Origin: Burkholderiales bacterium
Lineage (GTDB): Bacteria > Pseudomonadota > Gammaproteobacteria > Burkholderiales > Burkholderiaceae_C
Length of the DNA stretch: 5,429 bases
Direction of reading: 5' to 3'
Assembly (NCBI GenBank): GCA_006227785.1
Contig: SBFU01000170.1
Span: 1 to 5,429 of the forward strand
A program made the position numbers and the translations under genes. Shown in pieces: positions 1 to 5,429 of this stretch. Position 1 is the first letter of the stretch. The number at the start of each line of letters is the position of its first letter. The notes below the pieces were generated by a model. It did not search any database. It was given only the letters and a program-made list of their open reading frames with translations, and was not told where the DNA came from.

Positions 1-75
1 GGGGACTCGAACCCCCACACCATTGCTGGCGTCAGGACCTAAACCTGGTGCGTCTACCAATTTCGCCACCCGCGC
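1..75 (-). tRNA. tRNA-Leu(UAG), 3' end cut by window edge
   Basis: Read on the minus strand this is the 5' and central part of a class II tRNA. The acceptor 5' strand GCGCGGG is at 75-69, followed by TGGCG and the D-loop run AAATTGGTAGACGC. The seven-base anticodon loop TTTAGGT lies at 43-37, giving anticodon UAG (41-39), which reads CUA and other CUN leucine codons. A long variable arm typical of tRNA-Leu follows, then the T arm GGGGGTTCGAGTCCCC, where the window ends. The last T-stem base, the 3' acceptor strand, the discriminator base and any encoded CCA lie outside. The outermost anticodon-stem pair (27-43) is a C-A mismatch; the other four pairs are Watson-Crick. Isotype is secure from anticodon, variable arm and resemblance to other bacterial leucine tRNAs. 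Confidence 0.96.
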
Positions 76-105
76 GCCGGTTGCCCGGACCGCTTGCGCA
101 GGCTG

Positions 106-120
106 GGTTCGGATCGAACC
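106..120. repeat. Short inverted repeat upstream of the tRNA
   Basis: GGTTCG (106-111) and CGAACC (115-120) are perfect reverse complements separated by GAT. In RNA from the minus strand this gives a 6-bp stem with a three-base loop, inside the predicted 5' leader of tRNA-Leu and downstream of the racemase-family gene. No T-run follows, so it is not a convincing intrinsic terminator. It could be a leader structure, part of a read-through barrier, or chance. Confidence 0.4.
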
Positions 121-155
121 ACCGCGTCCGTGGCACCGATTGACGGCAACCTTCT

Positions 156-184
156 ATTGTATCCGCAGGCGACCCGGACCTCAG
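156..184 (-). promoter_or_regulatory. Probable sigma-70 promoter for tRNA-Leu
   Basis: On the minus strand a good -10 box TACAAT (161-156, five of six consensus bases) stands about 80 bases before the tRNA 5' end. With 17-bp spacing the -35 position reads CTGAGG (184-179), only three of six matches, and overlaps the stop codon of the racemase-family gene. Transcription would start near 149-148, giving a leader of about 73 bases removed by RNase P. The strong -10 in a short GC-rich gap before a stable RNA supports the call; the weak -35 limits it. The rest of 76-180 shows no gene. Confidence 0.5.
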
Positions 185-831
185 GCTGCCAGGCGACGAC
201 GCAGGCTGGCAACCGCGCTGCCCGGTGTGGTGAACACCGGCAAGCCGGTGGCATCAGCCACCGCAGGCGCAGCACGCGCCATGCTGAACTGCGCCAGTGC
301 AATACCCCGGCAGCCTTCGGCTGCCAGGCGGCGGGCGGCATCGGTCACAAGTGCGTCGTGGCGGTGCGGATCGGCCTGGTTGAGGGCCTTCATGGCCTCT
401 TCGACCAACGCTGTGCGCAGCTGCACATGGGCCGGAAATTCCGCTGGCATGGACACCAGGGTCGGACCGAATGAGGCAATCAGGCCAACCAGACCTTCGA
501 CCGCCGCCACGTCGGCCACCATGGCCTCGTTGGGCTTGAGCACCGGCATGTGGGGACGCCGTGCGGCCACTGCCTCGATGCAGGGCCCGAAGGCCGAACA
601 GGTGAACAGGATGCCCTGGGCGCCAGTGGACTCGGCGTAGGCCGCCAGCGTCTCAAAGCGCTGGTGCATGGCCTCGTCCAGCCCTCGGCCCTGTTGCGCC
701 AGATCGGCCGACAGGCTGTCGTCCAGCAGGTTCATGCGGACGGCATCGGGCCAGCTGCGCGCCAGTTCGTCGTTGATGGGTTCGACCGAGTGCGCCAGCG
801 CGTGGATCAAGGCGATGCGCCTGGCGGTCAT
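181..831 (-). CDS. Aspartate/glutamate racemase-superfamily protein
   Basis: This 216-residue protein has the length and layout of the Asp/Glu/hydantoin racemase superfamily: two similar alpha/beta lobes, each usually giving one catalytic Cys, with cofactor-independent proton transfer at an alpha carbon. The first signature is clear: ILFTCSAFGP with Cys78 (residues 74-83), matching the usual TCS motif; Cys84 follows. The second-lobe strand reads GIALAQFSMA (176-185), with Gln181 where the family normally has Cys in a GC-x-G/E context; the nearest Cys is Cys174. The C-terminal LPVFTTPGSAVASLRR (197-212) matches the common family ending. No signal peptide or membrane segment, so cytoplasmic. 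The ATG at 831-829 overlaps the permease stop as ATGA, with only a weak G-rich stretch before it, pointing to translational coupling. It likely acts on the transported compound or a relative. Reaction unknown: racemase, isomerase or decarboxylase-like chemistry are all possible, and true racemase activity is doubtful without the second Cys. Confidence 0.85.
   Translation of the reverse strand: MTARRIALIHALAHSVEPINDELARSWPDAVRMNLLDDSLSADLAQQGRGLDEAMHQRFETLAAYAESTGAQGILFTCSAFGPCIEAVAARRPHMPVLKPNEAMVADVAAVEGLVGLIASFGPTLVSMPAEFPAHVQLRTALVEEAMKALNQADPHRHDALVTDAARRLAAEGCRGIALAQFSMARAAPAVADATGLPVFTTPGSAVASLRRRLAA
828..831 (-). promoter_or_regulatory. ATGA stop-start overlap (translational coupling)
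   Basis: The minus-strand sequence ATGA holds the racemase-family start ATG (831-829) and the permease stop TGA (830-828). Such four-base overlaps are known to let terminating ribosomes restart on the next gene. The sequence just upstream has no strong Shine-Dalgarno site, which fits dependence on permease translation. It ties the two genes to one mRNA. Confidence 0.85.
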
Positions 832-3422
832 GCCACGGCCCCGGATGTTGTCTGCTCACGACGGATACGGCGGCGTTGCAGCAGGATCACCAGCGCCAGC
901 AGCATCAGGGCCGGCACATAGAACCATTCCTTGGCCGGACGCTCGGCCGGCACTTCCAGAGCCGTGATGCGGAAGCTCTGCTCGATGCCCAGCTTTTCGG
1001 CCGTGCTGCCGAACTTGGTCGCCACCACCATCAGGGCATCGCCATCGTTCATCACGGTCAGACCTGAGTGGGCAAGCCGGGTCTTGACATCGCCCTCGGG
1101 CCCCAGTGGCAGCAGCACGCCTTTGCGCACATCCCGCCCTTCCAGGTTCATGCCTTCGACCCAGACCCGCTTGCCGGTGTTGGCGGGTGCCTGCTCAATG
1201 GCCTGGGCCATCGCCTCGCCCTTGATCTCGTCGAACGGCGGATGCAGCATGTCCATCCAGAAGCCGGGACGGAACAGGGTGAAGCAGACCAGCAGCATGG
1301 CGATGGTTTCGTACCAGCGGGTTCGGGTCAGGAAAAAGCCCTGGGTGGCGGCAGCGAACACCAGCATGGCCACCAGCGCGGACCCGATCGTCATGATCAG
1401 GTGCAAGGGTCCGGTCAGGCCGATCAGCAGCAACTGGGTGTTGAAGATGAACAGGAACGGCAGGATGGCCGTGCGCATGCTGTAGTAGAAAGCGGTCAGG
1501 CCGGTCTTGATCGGATCGTGTCGCGCGATGGCGGCTGCAGCGAACGAGGCCAGCCCCACCGGAGGGGTGACGTCGGCCATCAGGCCGAAATAGAACACGA
1601 ACAGGTGGACCGCGATGAGTGGCACGATCAGGCCGCTCTGGGCACCGAGCTCGACCACCACCGGCGCCATCAGGGTCGACACCACGATGTAGTTGGCCGT
1701 CGTGGGCAGGCCCATGCCCAGGATGAGACTGATCAGGGCCACCAGAACCAGCATGAGCATGAGGTTTCCGCCGGAGAGGATCTCCACCAGCTCGGTCATC
1801 ACCAGCCCGACACCGGTCAGCGACACGGTGCCGACGATGATCCCGGCCGCGGCCGTGGCCACCCCGATGCCGATCATGTTGCGTGCGCCCGTCGCCAGGC
1901 CATCCACCAGGTCGTTCAGCCCGGCCCTGAAATGCTCCGCCATGCGACGGTCGCCGCGAAGCAGACCCAGCACAGGCTTCTGCGTCACCATGACGAACAT
2001 CATGAACATGGTGGCCCAGAAGGCCGAGAGCGCTGGCGAGAGCTGTTCGACCATCAGGCACCAGACCAGCACCACGACGGCAAGCAGGTAATGCATGCCG
2101 GACTTGACGGTGGGACCGGTCTCGGGGAGCTCGAACACCGGGGAATTGGGATCATCGATGGGCAGGTCGGGCTGACGGGATCCGATCCACAGCAGCGCCA
2201 CATAGGCCACCAGCAGCCCCACCCCAATCACCGGGACCGCCGCCTCACCGAGCAGGGACTTGATCAGGCCGATGACGTAGTAGGTGATGCCGGCCAGCAC
2301 GATGAAGCCGCTGACCGTGAGCAGGAAGGACAGCAGGCGTTGGGTGCCGGTGGACGGGTTGCGCCGGGGCAGGCCCTGCATGCCGGCCTTGAGCGCCTCC
2401 AGGTGCACGATGTAGAACAAGGCGATGTAGGAGATGATGGCCGGCAGGAAGGCGTGCTTCATGACCTGCACGTAGGGAATGCCCACGTACTCGACCATCA
2501 GGAAGGCTGCGGCACCCATCACCGGCGGCATGATCTGGCCGTTGACCGAAGAGGAAACTTCGACCGCCCCGGCCTGGTCACCTCGGTAGCCGACCCGTTT
2601 CATGAGCGGGATGGTGAACGTGCCAGTGGTGACGACATTGGCAATCGAGGAACCGGAGATGATGCCGGTGGCTGCAGAGGAGACCACGGCCGCCTTGGCC
2701 GGTCCGCCGCGCATGTGCCCCAGCAGGGCAAAGGCACTCTTGATGAAGTAGTTGCCGGCACCGGCCTTGTCCAGCAGCGAGCCGAACAGCACAAACAGAA
2801 AAATGAAGCCGCTGGAGACGCCCAGGGCCACGCCGAACACACCCTCGGTGGTGAGCCAGAAATGCGACGCCGCACGGTCCACTGAGGCACCGCGGTGCGC
2901 CAGCATGTCGGGCATGTAGGGACCGACAAAGGTGTAGATCAGGAACACGGCAGCCACGATGACCATGGGCAAGCCCAGCACACGGCGGGTGGCCTCGAGC
3001 AGGAGCAGGACGCCCACGCCTGCCGCGTAGACGTCCAGGGTGGTCGGCATGCCCGGACGCGTCGCCAGGTCGCGGTAGAACCAGAACAGGTAGCCGGCGC
3101 AGAAGGCGCCAACCACGGCCAGTACCCAGTCCTGCAACGGAATGTGGCTGCTCGGTGAGCGCTTGGACGCCGGATAGGCCATGTAGGCGAGGAAGACCGC
3201 AAAGGCCAGGTGGATGGCGCGGCTTTCGGTGTCGTTGAGGACGAACACACCCAGCGCGAATGGCAGCGGTGAGGCGATCCAGAGCTGGAACAGCGACCAG
3301 GCCACGGCGACCACCAGCAGCAGTCGGGCCACCGCAGGCCCGGGCTTGCGGCCACCGGTGTCGTTGTCCTCAACCAGCTTGTTGACGTCGATGTCCTGGG
3401 CGTTGGCTTGGGGAGAGTTCAT
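828..3422 (-). CDS. TRAP transporter permease, fused small and large subunits (TAXI type)
   Basis: This 864-residue inner-membrane protein is the ion-coupled permease of a TRAP importer, taking ligand from the periplasmic binding protein encoded just upstream. Residues about 32-170 hold the hydrophobic segments of the small (DctQ-like) subunit. Residues about 190-700 form the large DctM-like domain, with hallmark stretches ISGSSIANVVTTGTFTIP (255-272), VNGQIMPPVMGAAAF (293-307), LGMGLPTTANYIV (568-580) and DVTPPVGLASFAAA (617-630), which belong to the repeated hairpin elements around the substrate and sodium sites. A polar loop rich in Pro and Asp lies at 415-440. Residues about 700-864 are a C-terminal extension of the kind annotated DUF3394: a membrane segment (704-718), a soluble PDZ-like stretch (about 750-825) and a last membrane segment (835-848) ending in a basic tail. 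The fused layout and length fit TAXI-type permeases rather than DctPQM systems with separate subunits. ATG at 3422 is set by AAGGAG seven bases upstream. The gene lies 113 bp after the binding protein and overlaps the next gene by four bases. Coupling ion is assumed sodium or proton; substrate not readable. Confidence 0.96.
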   Translation of the reverse strand: MNSPQANAQDIDVNKLVEDNDTGGRKPGPAVARLLLVVAVAWSLFQLWIASPLPFALGVFVLNDTESRAIHLAFAVFLAYMAYPASKRSPSSHIPLQDWVLAVVGAFCAGYLFWFYRDLATRPGMPTTLDVYAAGVGVLLLLEATRRVLGLPMVIVAAVFLIYTFVGPYMPDMLAHRGASVDRAASHFWLTTEGVFGVALGVSSGFIFLFVLFGSLLDKAGAGNYFIKSAFALLGHMRGGPAKAAVVSSAATGIISGSSIANVVTTGTFTIPLMKRVGYRGDQAGAVEVSSSVNGQIMPPVMGAAAFLMVEYVGIPYVQVMKHAFLPAIISYIALFYIVHLEALKAGMQGLPRRNPSTGTQRLLSFLLTVSGFIVLAGITYYVIGLIKSLLGEAAVPVIGVGLLVAYVALLWIGSRQPDLPIDDPNSPVFELPETGPTVKSGMHYLLAVVVLVWCLMVEQLSPALSAFWATMFMMFVMVTQKPVLGLLRGDRRMAEHFRAGLNDLVDGLATGARNMIGIGVATAAAGIIVGTVSLTGVGLVMTELVEILSGGNLMLMLVLVALISLILGMGLPTTANYIVVSTLMAPVVVELGAQSGLIVPLIAVHLFVFYFGLMADVTPPVGLASFAAAAIARHDPIKTGLTAFYYSMRTAILPFLFIFNTQLLLIGLTGPLHLIMTIGSALVAMLVFAAATQGFFLTRTRWYETIAMLLVCFTLFRPGFWMDMLHPPFDEIKGEAMAQAIEQAPANTGKRVWVEGMNLEGRDVRKGVLLPLGPEGDVKTRLAHSGLTVMNDGDALMVVATKFGSTAEKLGIEQSFRITALEVPAERPAKEWFYVPALMLLALVILLQRRRIRREQTTSGAVA

Positions 3423-3429
3423 GGGCTCA

Positions 3430-3435
3430 CTCCTT
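3430..3435 (-). promoter_or_regulatory. Ribosome binding site of the TRAP permease
   Basis: AAGGAG on the minus strand is seven bases before the ATG at 3422-3420, an almost ideal Shine-Dalgarno site. It fixes the permease start and shows that the permease can be translated independently of the binding protein. Confidence 0.85.
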
Positions 3436-3473
3436 CCCGTGCGGGAGGTCTGAAAGACGACAGGGTAACGAAA

Positions 3474-3504
3474 CGCCCCATGCCAGACGAGCCGGCATGG
3501 GGCG
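3474..3504 (-). terminator. Stem-loop between binding protein and permease (attenuator or mRNA-stabilising hairpin)
   Basis: CGCCCCATGCC (3474-3484) and GGCATGGGGCG (3494-3504) are perfect 11-base reverse complements with a nine-base loop. In the mRNA the hairpin starts 31 bases after the binding-protein stop and is followed by TTTCGTTA, a broken and short T-run. It is therefore at best a weak intrinsic terminator, and could let part of the transcription continue into the permease while protecting the 3' end of the binding-protein message. This fits the known need for much more binding protein than permease in importers of this kind. Hairpin seen directly; function inferred. Confidence 0.7.
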
Positions 3505-3535
3505 CGAAATGACGCGGAACGGTCCGGTCAGGTCA

Positions 3536-4513
3536 TCACTTCAGCCAGCCCTTTTCGCGGTAGAACTTGGCGGCACCGGGGTGCAGCGGAGCCGACAGGC
3601 CGTCCTTGACCATGTTCTCGGGGTTCAGGTTGGCCAGCGCGGGGTGCAGCTTCTTGAATTCGTCGAAGTTGTCGAACACGGCCTTGACCAGGGTATAGAC
3701 CTGGTCCTCTGGCGCCTTGGCCGAGGTCACGAAGGTGGCCAGCACACCGTAGGTCTGGGTGGCCTGGTCGTTGCCTTTGTACAGGCCGGCCGGGATGGTG
3801 GCCTTGGCGTAGAAGGGGTTGTCAGCGACCAGTTTGTCGACCGCCGGACCGGTGATGTTGACCAGTTTGGCGCCACAAGTGGTCACCGGGTCCTGGATGT
3901 TCGCGCTGGGGTGACCCACGCCATAGAAGAACGCGTCGATCTTGTTGTCGCACAGGGCGGCACCGTGCTCGTCTGCCTTGAGTTCGGCGGCCAGTCCGAA
4001 ATCGGACAGTTTCCAGTTCATGGCGGCCAGCAGTTGATCCATGGAAGCGCGGGTACCGGAGCCGGGGTTGCCCACGTTCACACGCTTGCCCTTGAGGTCG
4101 GTGAAATTCTTGACGTTGGCGTCGGCACGGGCAAGCACCGTGAACGGCTCGGGGTGCAGCGAGAACACCGAACGCAGGTCGGTGAAGGCGCCAGCCTGCT
4201 GGAAGCTGCTGGTGCCCTTGTGGCCATGGTGATTCCAGTCGGACTGAGCGACACCGAAGTCGAGGTCACCGGCGCGAATGGTGTTGATGTTGGCCACGGA
4301 ACCACCGGTCGATTCGACCGTGCAGCGGTAGCCGTGCTTGGCGCGATCCTTGTTGACCAGACGGCAGATGGCGCCTCCGGCGGCGTAGTACACACCCGTC
4401 ACGCCACCGGTGCCGATGGTCATGAACTTCTGCTGGGCCAGCGCAGGCGCGGCAGGCGCCATCAGGGCAACGGCAGCGCCAATGGCGCTCAGGCAAGCGG
4501 TGATCTTCTTCAT
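3536..4513 (-). CDS. TAXI-family TRAP transporter solute-binding protein
   Basis: This 325-residue periplasmic protein binds the transported ligand and delivers it to the fused TRAP permease. The N-terminus has a Sec signal peptide: MKK, a hydrophobic core (residues 7-20) and ALA, with likely cleavage after Ala26. TAXI-family hallmarks follow: [11 protein letters not shown] (33-43), [26 protein letters not shown] (67-92), [12 protein letters not shown] (118-129), [16 protein letters not shown] (140-155) and a [14 protein letters not shown] stretch (193-206). These carry ligand-pocket residues in known members, some of which bind glutamate or related acids, but the ligand here is not readable. 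The mature protein has exactly four Cys, 50, 64, 188 and 213, spaced as two plausible disulfides, one per lobe. The ATG at 4513 is chosen because AGGAG lies seven bases upstream and the signal peptide begins there, although the frame stays open to an ATG at 4657. Translation ends in a double stop TGATGA. Length matches the family. Confidence 0.96.
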   Translation of the reverse strand: MKKITACLSAIGAAVALMAPAAPALAQQKFMTIGTGGVTGVYYAAGGAICRLVNKDRAKHGYRCTVESTGGSVANINTIRAGDLDFGVAQSDWNHHGHKGTSSFQQAGAFTDLRSVFSLHPEPFTVLARADANVKNFTDLKGKRVNVGNPGSGTRASMDQLLAAMNWKLSDFGLAAELKADEHGAALCDNKIDAFFYGVGHPSANIQDPVTTCGAKLVNITGPAVDKLVADNPFYAKATIPAGLYKGNDQATQTYGVLATFVTSAKAPEDQVYTLVKAVFDNFDEFKKLHPALANLNPENMVKDGLSAPLHPGAAKFYREKGWLK

Positions 4514-4520
4514 GGGGGGT

Positions 4521-4525
4521 CTCCT
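4521..4525 (-). promoter_or_regulatory. Ribosome binding site of the TAXI binding protein
   Basis: AGGAG on the minus strand is separated from ATG 4513-4511 by ACCCCCC, seven bases. It decides the start over the in-frame ATG 48 codons upstream, which would add a non-signal, Arg- and Pro-rich stretch before the signal peptide. Confidence 0.85.
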
Positions 4526-4556
4526 GCAGGGATCTGCGTGGTTGATGATGTTCGTG

Positions 4557-4573
4557 CGGCCCTTTTGGGGCCG
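4557..4573 (-). repeat. Hairpin in the 5' leader of the binding-protein gene
   Basis: CGGCCC (4557-4562) and GGGCCG (4568-4573) are perfect reverse complements around a five-base loop, CAAAA in the mRNA sense. The hairpin ends 43 bases before the ATG. CACGAACATC rather than a T-run follows, so it is not a standard terminator. It may stabilise the leader, or be a weak barrier to read-through from the aminotransferase. Confidence 0.45.
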
Positions 4574-4670
4574 ATGCACGGGACGGGGGAATCGTAATGC
4601 AAGCTTGGCGTCAGGAAGGTCCGTACACCCCCGGATTTTCCCTGTGAAACCATGCAAATTTCTTATGATG

Positions 4671-5429
4671 TCAGGTTGGTGTCAGCGTCATATCCGAGAG
4701 CACGCTGTCCAAGGCGTTGGCGAGTCGCTCCGTGATGGCCTGCAATTCGGCGTCGGTGGCAATGAAGGGCGGTGCCAGCAGCACATGATCGCCACAACGG
4801 CCGTCAACCGTGCCGCCCATCGGGTAGATCATCAGTCCCTCGGCCATGGCCGCCGCCTTCAGGCGTGCATGCAGTCGAAGCGAGGGGTCGAACCAGGCCT
4901 TGCTGCCGCGGTCGCGGACAAATTCCAGCCCCCAGAACAAGCCGCGTCCACGGATGTCGCCAACGTGGGGGTGATCGGCGAAGCGCTGCCGCAGTTCATG
5001 CTGCAGCAGCGAACCTGCCGCCTGAACCCGATCAAGCAGACCGTCACGACGGATCACCTGTTGCACCGCCAGTGCGGCGGCACAGGCCACCGCATGCCCC
5101 AGGTAGGTGTGTCCATGCTGGAACAACCCGCTGCCCTTGCGCATGGCCTCGACCAGGCGAGCCTGGGCCAGCACGGCGCCGATCGGCTGGTAGCCACCCC
5201 CGAGCCCCTTGGCTATGGTCAGGAGGTCGGGCGCCACACCATCCTGTTCACAGGCATGCAGCGTGCCGGTGCGCCCCATGCCACACATGACCTCGTCCAG
5301 GATGAGCAGGATGCCATGGCGATCGCACAGTTCACGTATGCCCCGGAAATAGCCAGGCACGGGCGCGAGCACGCCTGCCGTGGCACCGCCCACGGTTTCA
5401 GCCACAAAGGCCATCACGTTCTGTGGCCC
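4671..5429 (-). CDS. Class III PLP-dependent aminotransferase, N-terminus beyond window
   Basis: The frame is open to the right edge, giving the last 252 residues of a protein usually about 430-460 long; the N-terminal part with the substrate entrance is missing. Counting from the edge, [15 protein letters not shown] (41-55) holds Asp45, the residue expected to pair with the pyridine nitrogen of PLP, and [17 protein letters not shown] (71-87) holds Lys74, the Schiff-base lysine. [18 protein letters not shown] (103-120) is the usual phosphate-binding Thr region, and [12 protein letters not shown] (160-171) starts the C-terminal domain, which ends with [16 protein letters not shown]. These place it in class III (omega or ornithine-type), which transfers amino groups between an amine or amino acid and a keto acid in the cytoplasm. 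Subgroup and substrate are not readable; general databases often call such proteins aspartate aminotransferase family. All catalytic elements in view are intact. Same direction as the TRAP operon, 157 bp before it. The GTG/ATG codons near 5417-5412 are internal, since homology continues upstream (GPQN). Confidence 0.95.
   Translation of the reverse strand, partial: GPQNVMAFVAETVGGATAGVLAPVPGYFRGIRELCDRHGILLILDEVMCGMGRTGTLHACEQDGVAPDLLTIAKGLGGGYQPIGAVLAQARLVEAMRKGSGLFQHGHTYLGHAVACAAALAVQQVIRRDGLLDRVQAAGSLLQHELRQRFADHPHVGDIRGRGLFWGLEFVRDRGSKAWFDPSLRLHARLKAAAMAEGLMIYPMGGTVDGRCGDHVLLAPPFIATDAELQAITERLANALDSVLSDMTLTPT

Larger units (their letters stand above)
4514..4670 (-). promoter_or_regulatory. 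Intergenic leader and probable promoter region of the TAXI-TRAP operon
   Basis: This 157-bp gap between the aminotransferase stop and the binding-protein ATG holds no gene and is locally more AT-rich near 4636-4670 than its surroundings. No strong promoter is evident. The best -10-like boxes on the minus strand are TACGAT (4596-4591, four of six) and CATAAG near 4666-4661 (four of six, with ATGACG as a possible -35 inside the aminotransferase end). CCTGAC and TTGCAT occur as a pair twice (4675-4651 and 4615-4596). A GG/GC-type sigma-54 site was looked for and not found. The length and contents suggest a promoter with regulation here, but no site is certain. Confidence 0.35.

Noticed and set aside
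1..75. tRNA gene as an integration site with a mobile element beside it
   Set aside because: No integrase gene or repeat of the tRNA 3' end can be seen, and the tRNA 3' end lies outside the window.
1195..2061. A 288-codon minus-strand frame inside the permease gene
   Set aside because: It is a frame-shifted shadow of the permease, rich in Arg, His, Gly and Asp, while the permease frame runs unbroken through it with family motifs.
1068..2885. A 605-codon open frame on the plus strand
   Set aside because: It lies wholly antisense to the clear TRAP permease gene. Its product is packed with His, Gln, Asp and Gly, the usual result of reading a GC-rich membrane-protein gene backwards, and shows no recognisable domain.
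3497..4597. A 366-codon open frame on the plus strand
   Set aside because: It is antisense to the TAXI binding-protein gene, rich in Val, Gly and Gln, without a recognisable motif. GC-rich codon use keeps this frame open.
4596..4615. A sigma-54 type promoter around TTGCAT in the leader
   Set aside because: The -12 half resembles TTGC, but the matching -24 position has GA rather than the needed GG.
4514..4657. A 48-residue N-terminal extension of the binding protein from an ATG at 4657
   Set aside because: The extension is Arg/Pro-rich and would bury the signal peptide. A good AGGAG site lies directly before the ATG at 4513.

Overview
This window looks like an ordinary chromosomal stretch of a GC-rich proteobacterium. 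The tRNA-Leu sequence and the TAXI-type TRAP genes fit a betaproteobacterium, most likely of the Burkholderiales. That assignment is an inference from tRNA style, base composition and gene content, not from a search. Every supported gene lies on the minus strand, so transcription runs from high to low coordinates. No insertion sequence, CRISPR array, phage gene or plasmid origin was seen.

In order of transcription the window holds: (1) the C-terminal 252 residues of a class III PLP-dependent aminotransferase, cut by the right edge (4671-5429); (2) a 157-bp intergenic region with the leader of the next operon and a short hairpin; (3) a periplasmic TAXI-family TRAP solute-binding protein (3536-4513); (4) a 113-bp intergenic region with a perfect 11-bp stem-loop followed by a short T-rich run; (5) a large fused TRAP permease with small- and large-subunit regions plus a C-terminal extension (828-3422); (6) an Asp/Glu racemase-superfamily protein whose ATG overlaps the permease stop as ATGA (181-831); (7) a 105-bp intergenic region with a probable tRNA promoter; and (8) a tRNA-Leu(UAG) gene cut by the left edge (1-75).

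Genes 3, 5 and 6 make a convincing operon. The binding protein captures a small organic or amino acid in the periplasm, the fused permease imports it with an ion gradient, and the racemase-fold enzyme probably acts on the imported compound or a relative. The aminotransferase upstream reads in the same direction and could belong to the same amino-compound pathway, but its 157-bp gap and the leader structures suggest the transporter can also be transcribed alone. The substrate cannot be read from the sequence.

The most interesting points are the racemase-fold protein, which keeps the N-terminal cysteine motif but appears to have Gln where the second catalytic Cys is expected; the PDZ-like segment at the end of the permease; and the hairpin between binding protein and permease, which may set their expression ratio. 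I see no wholly new system here.
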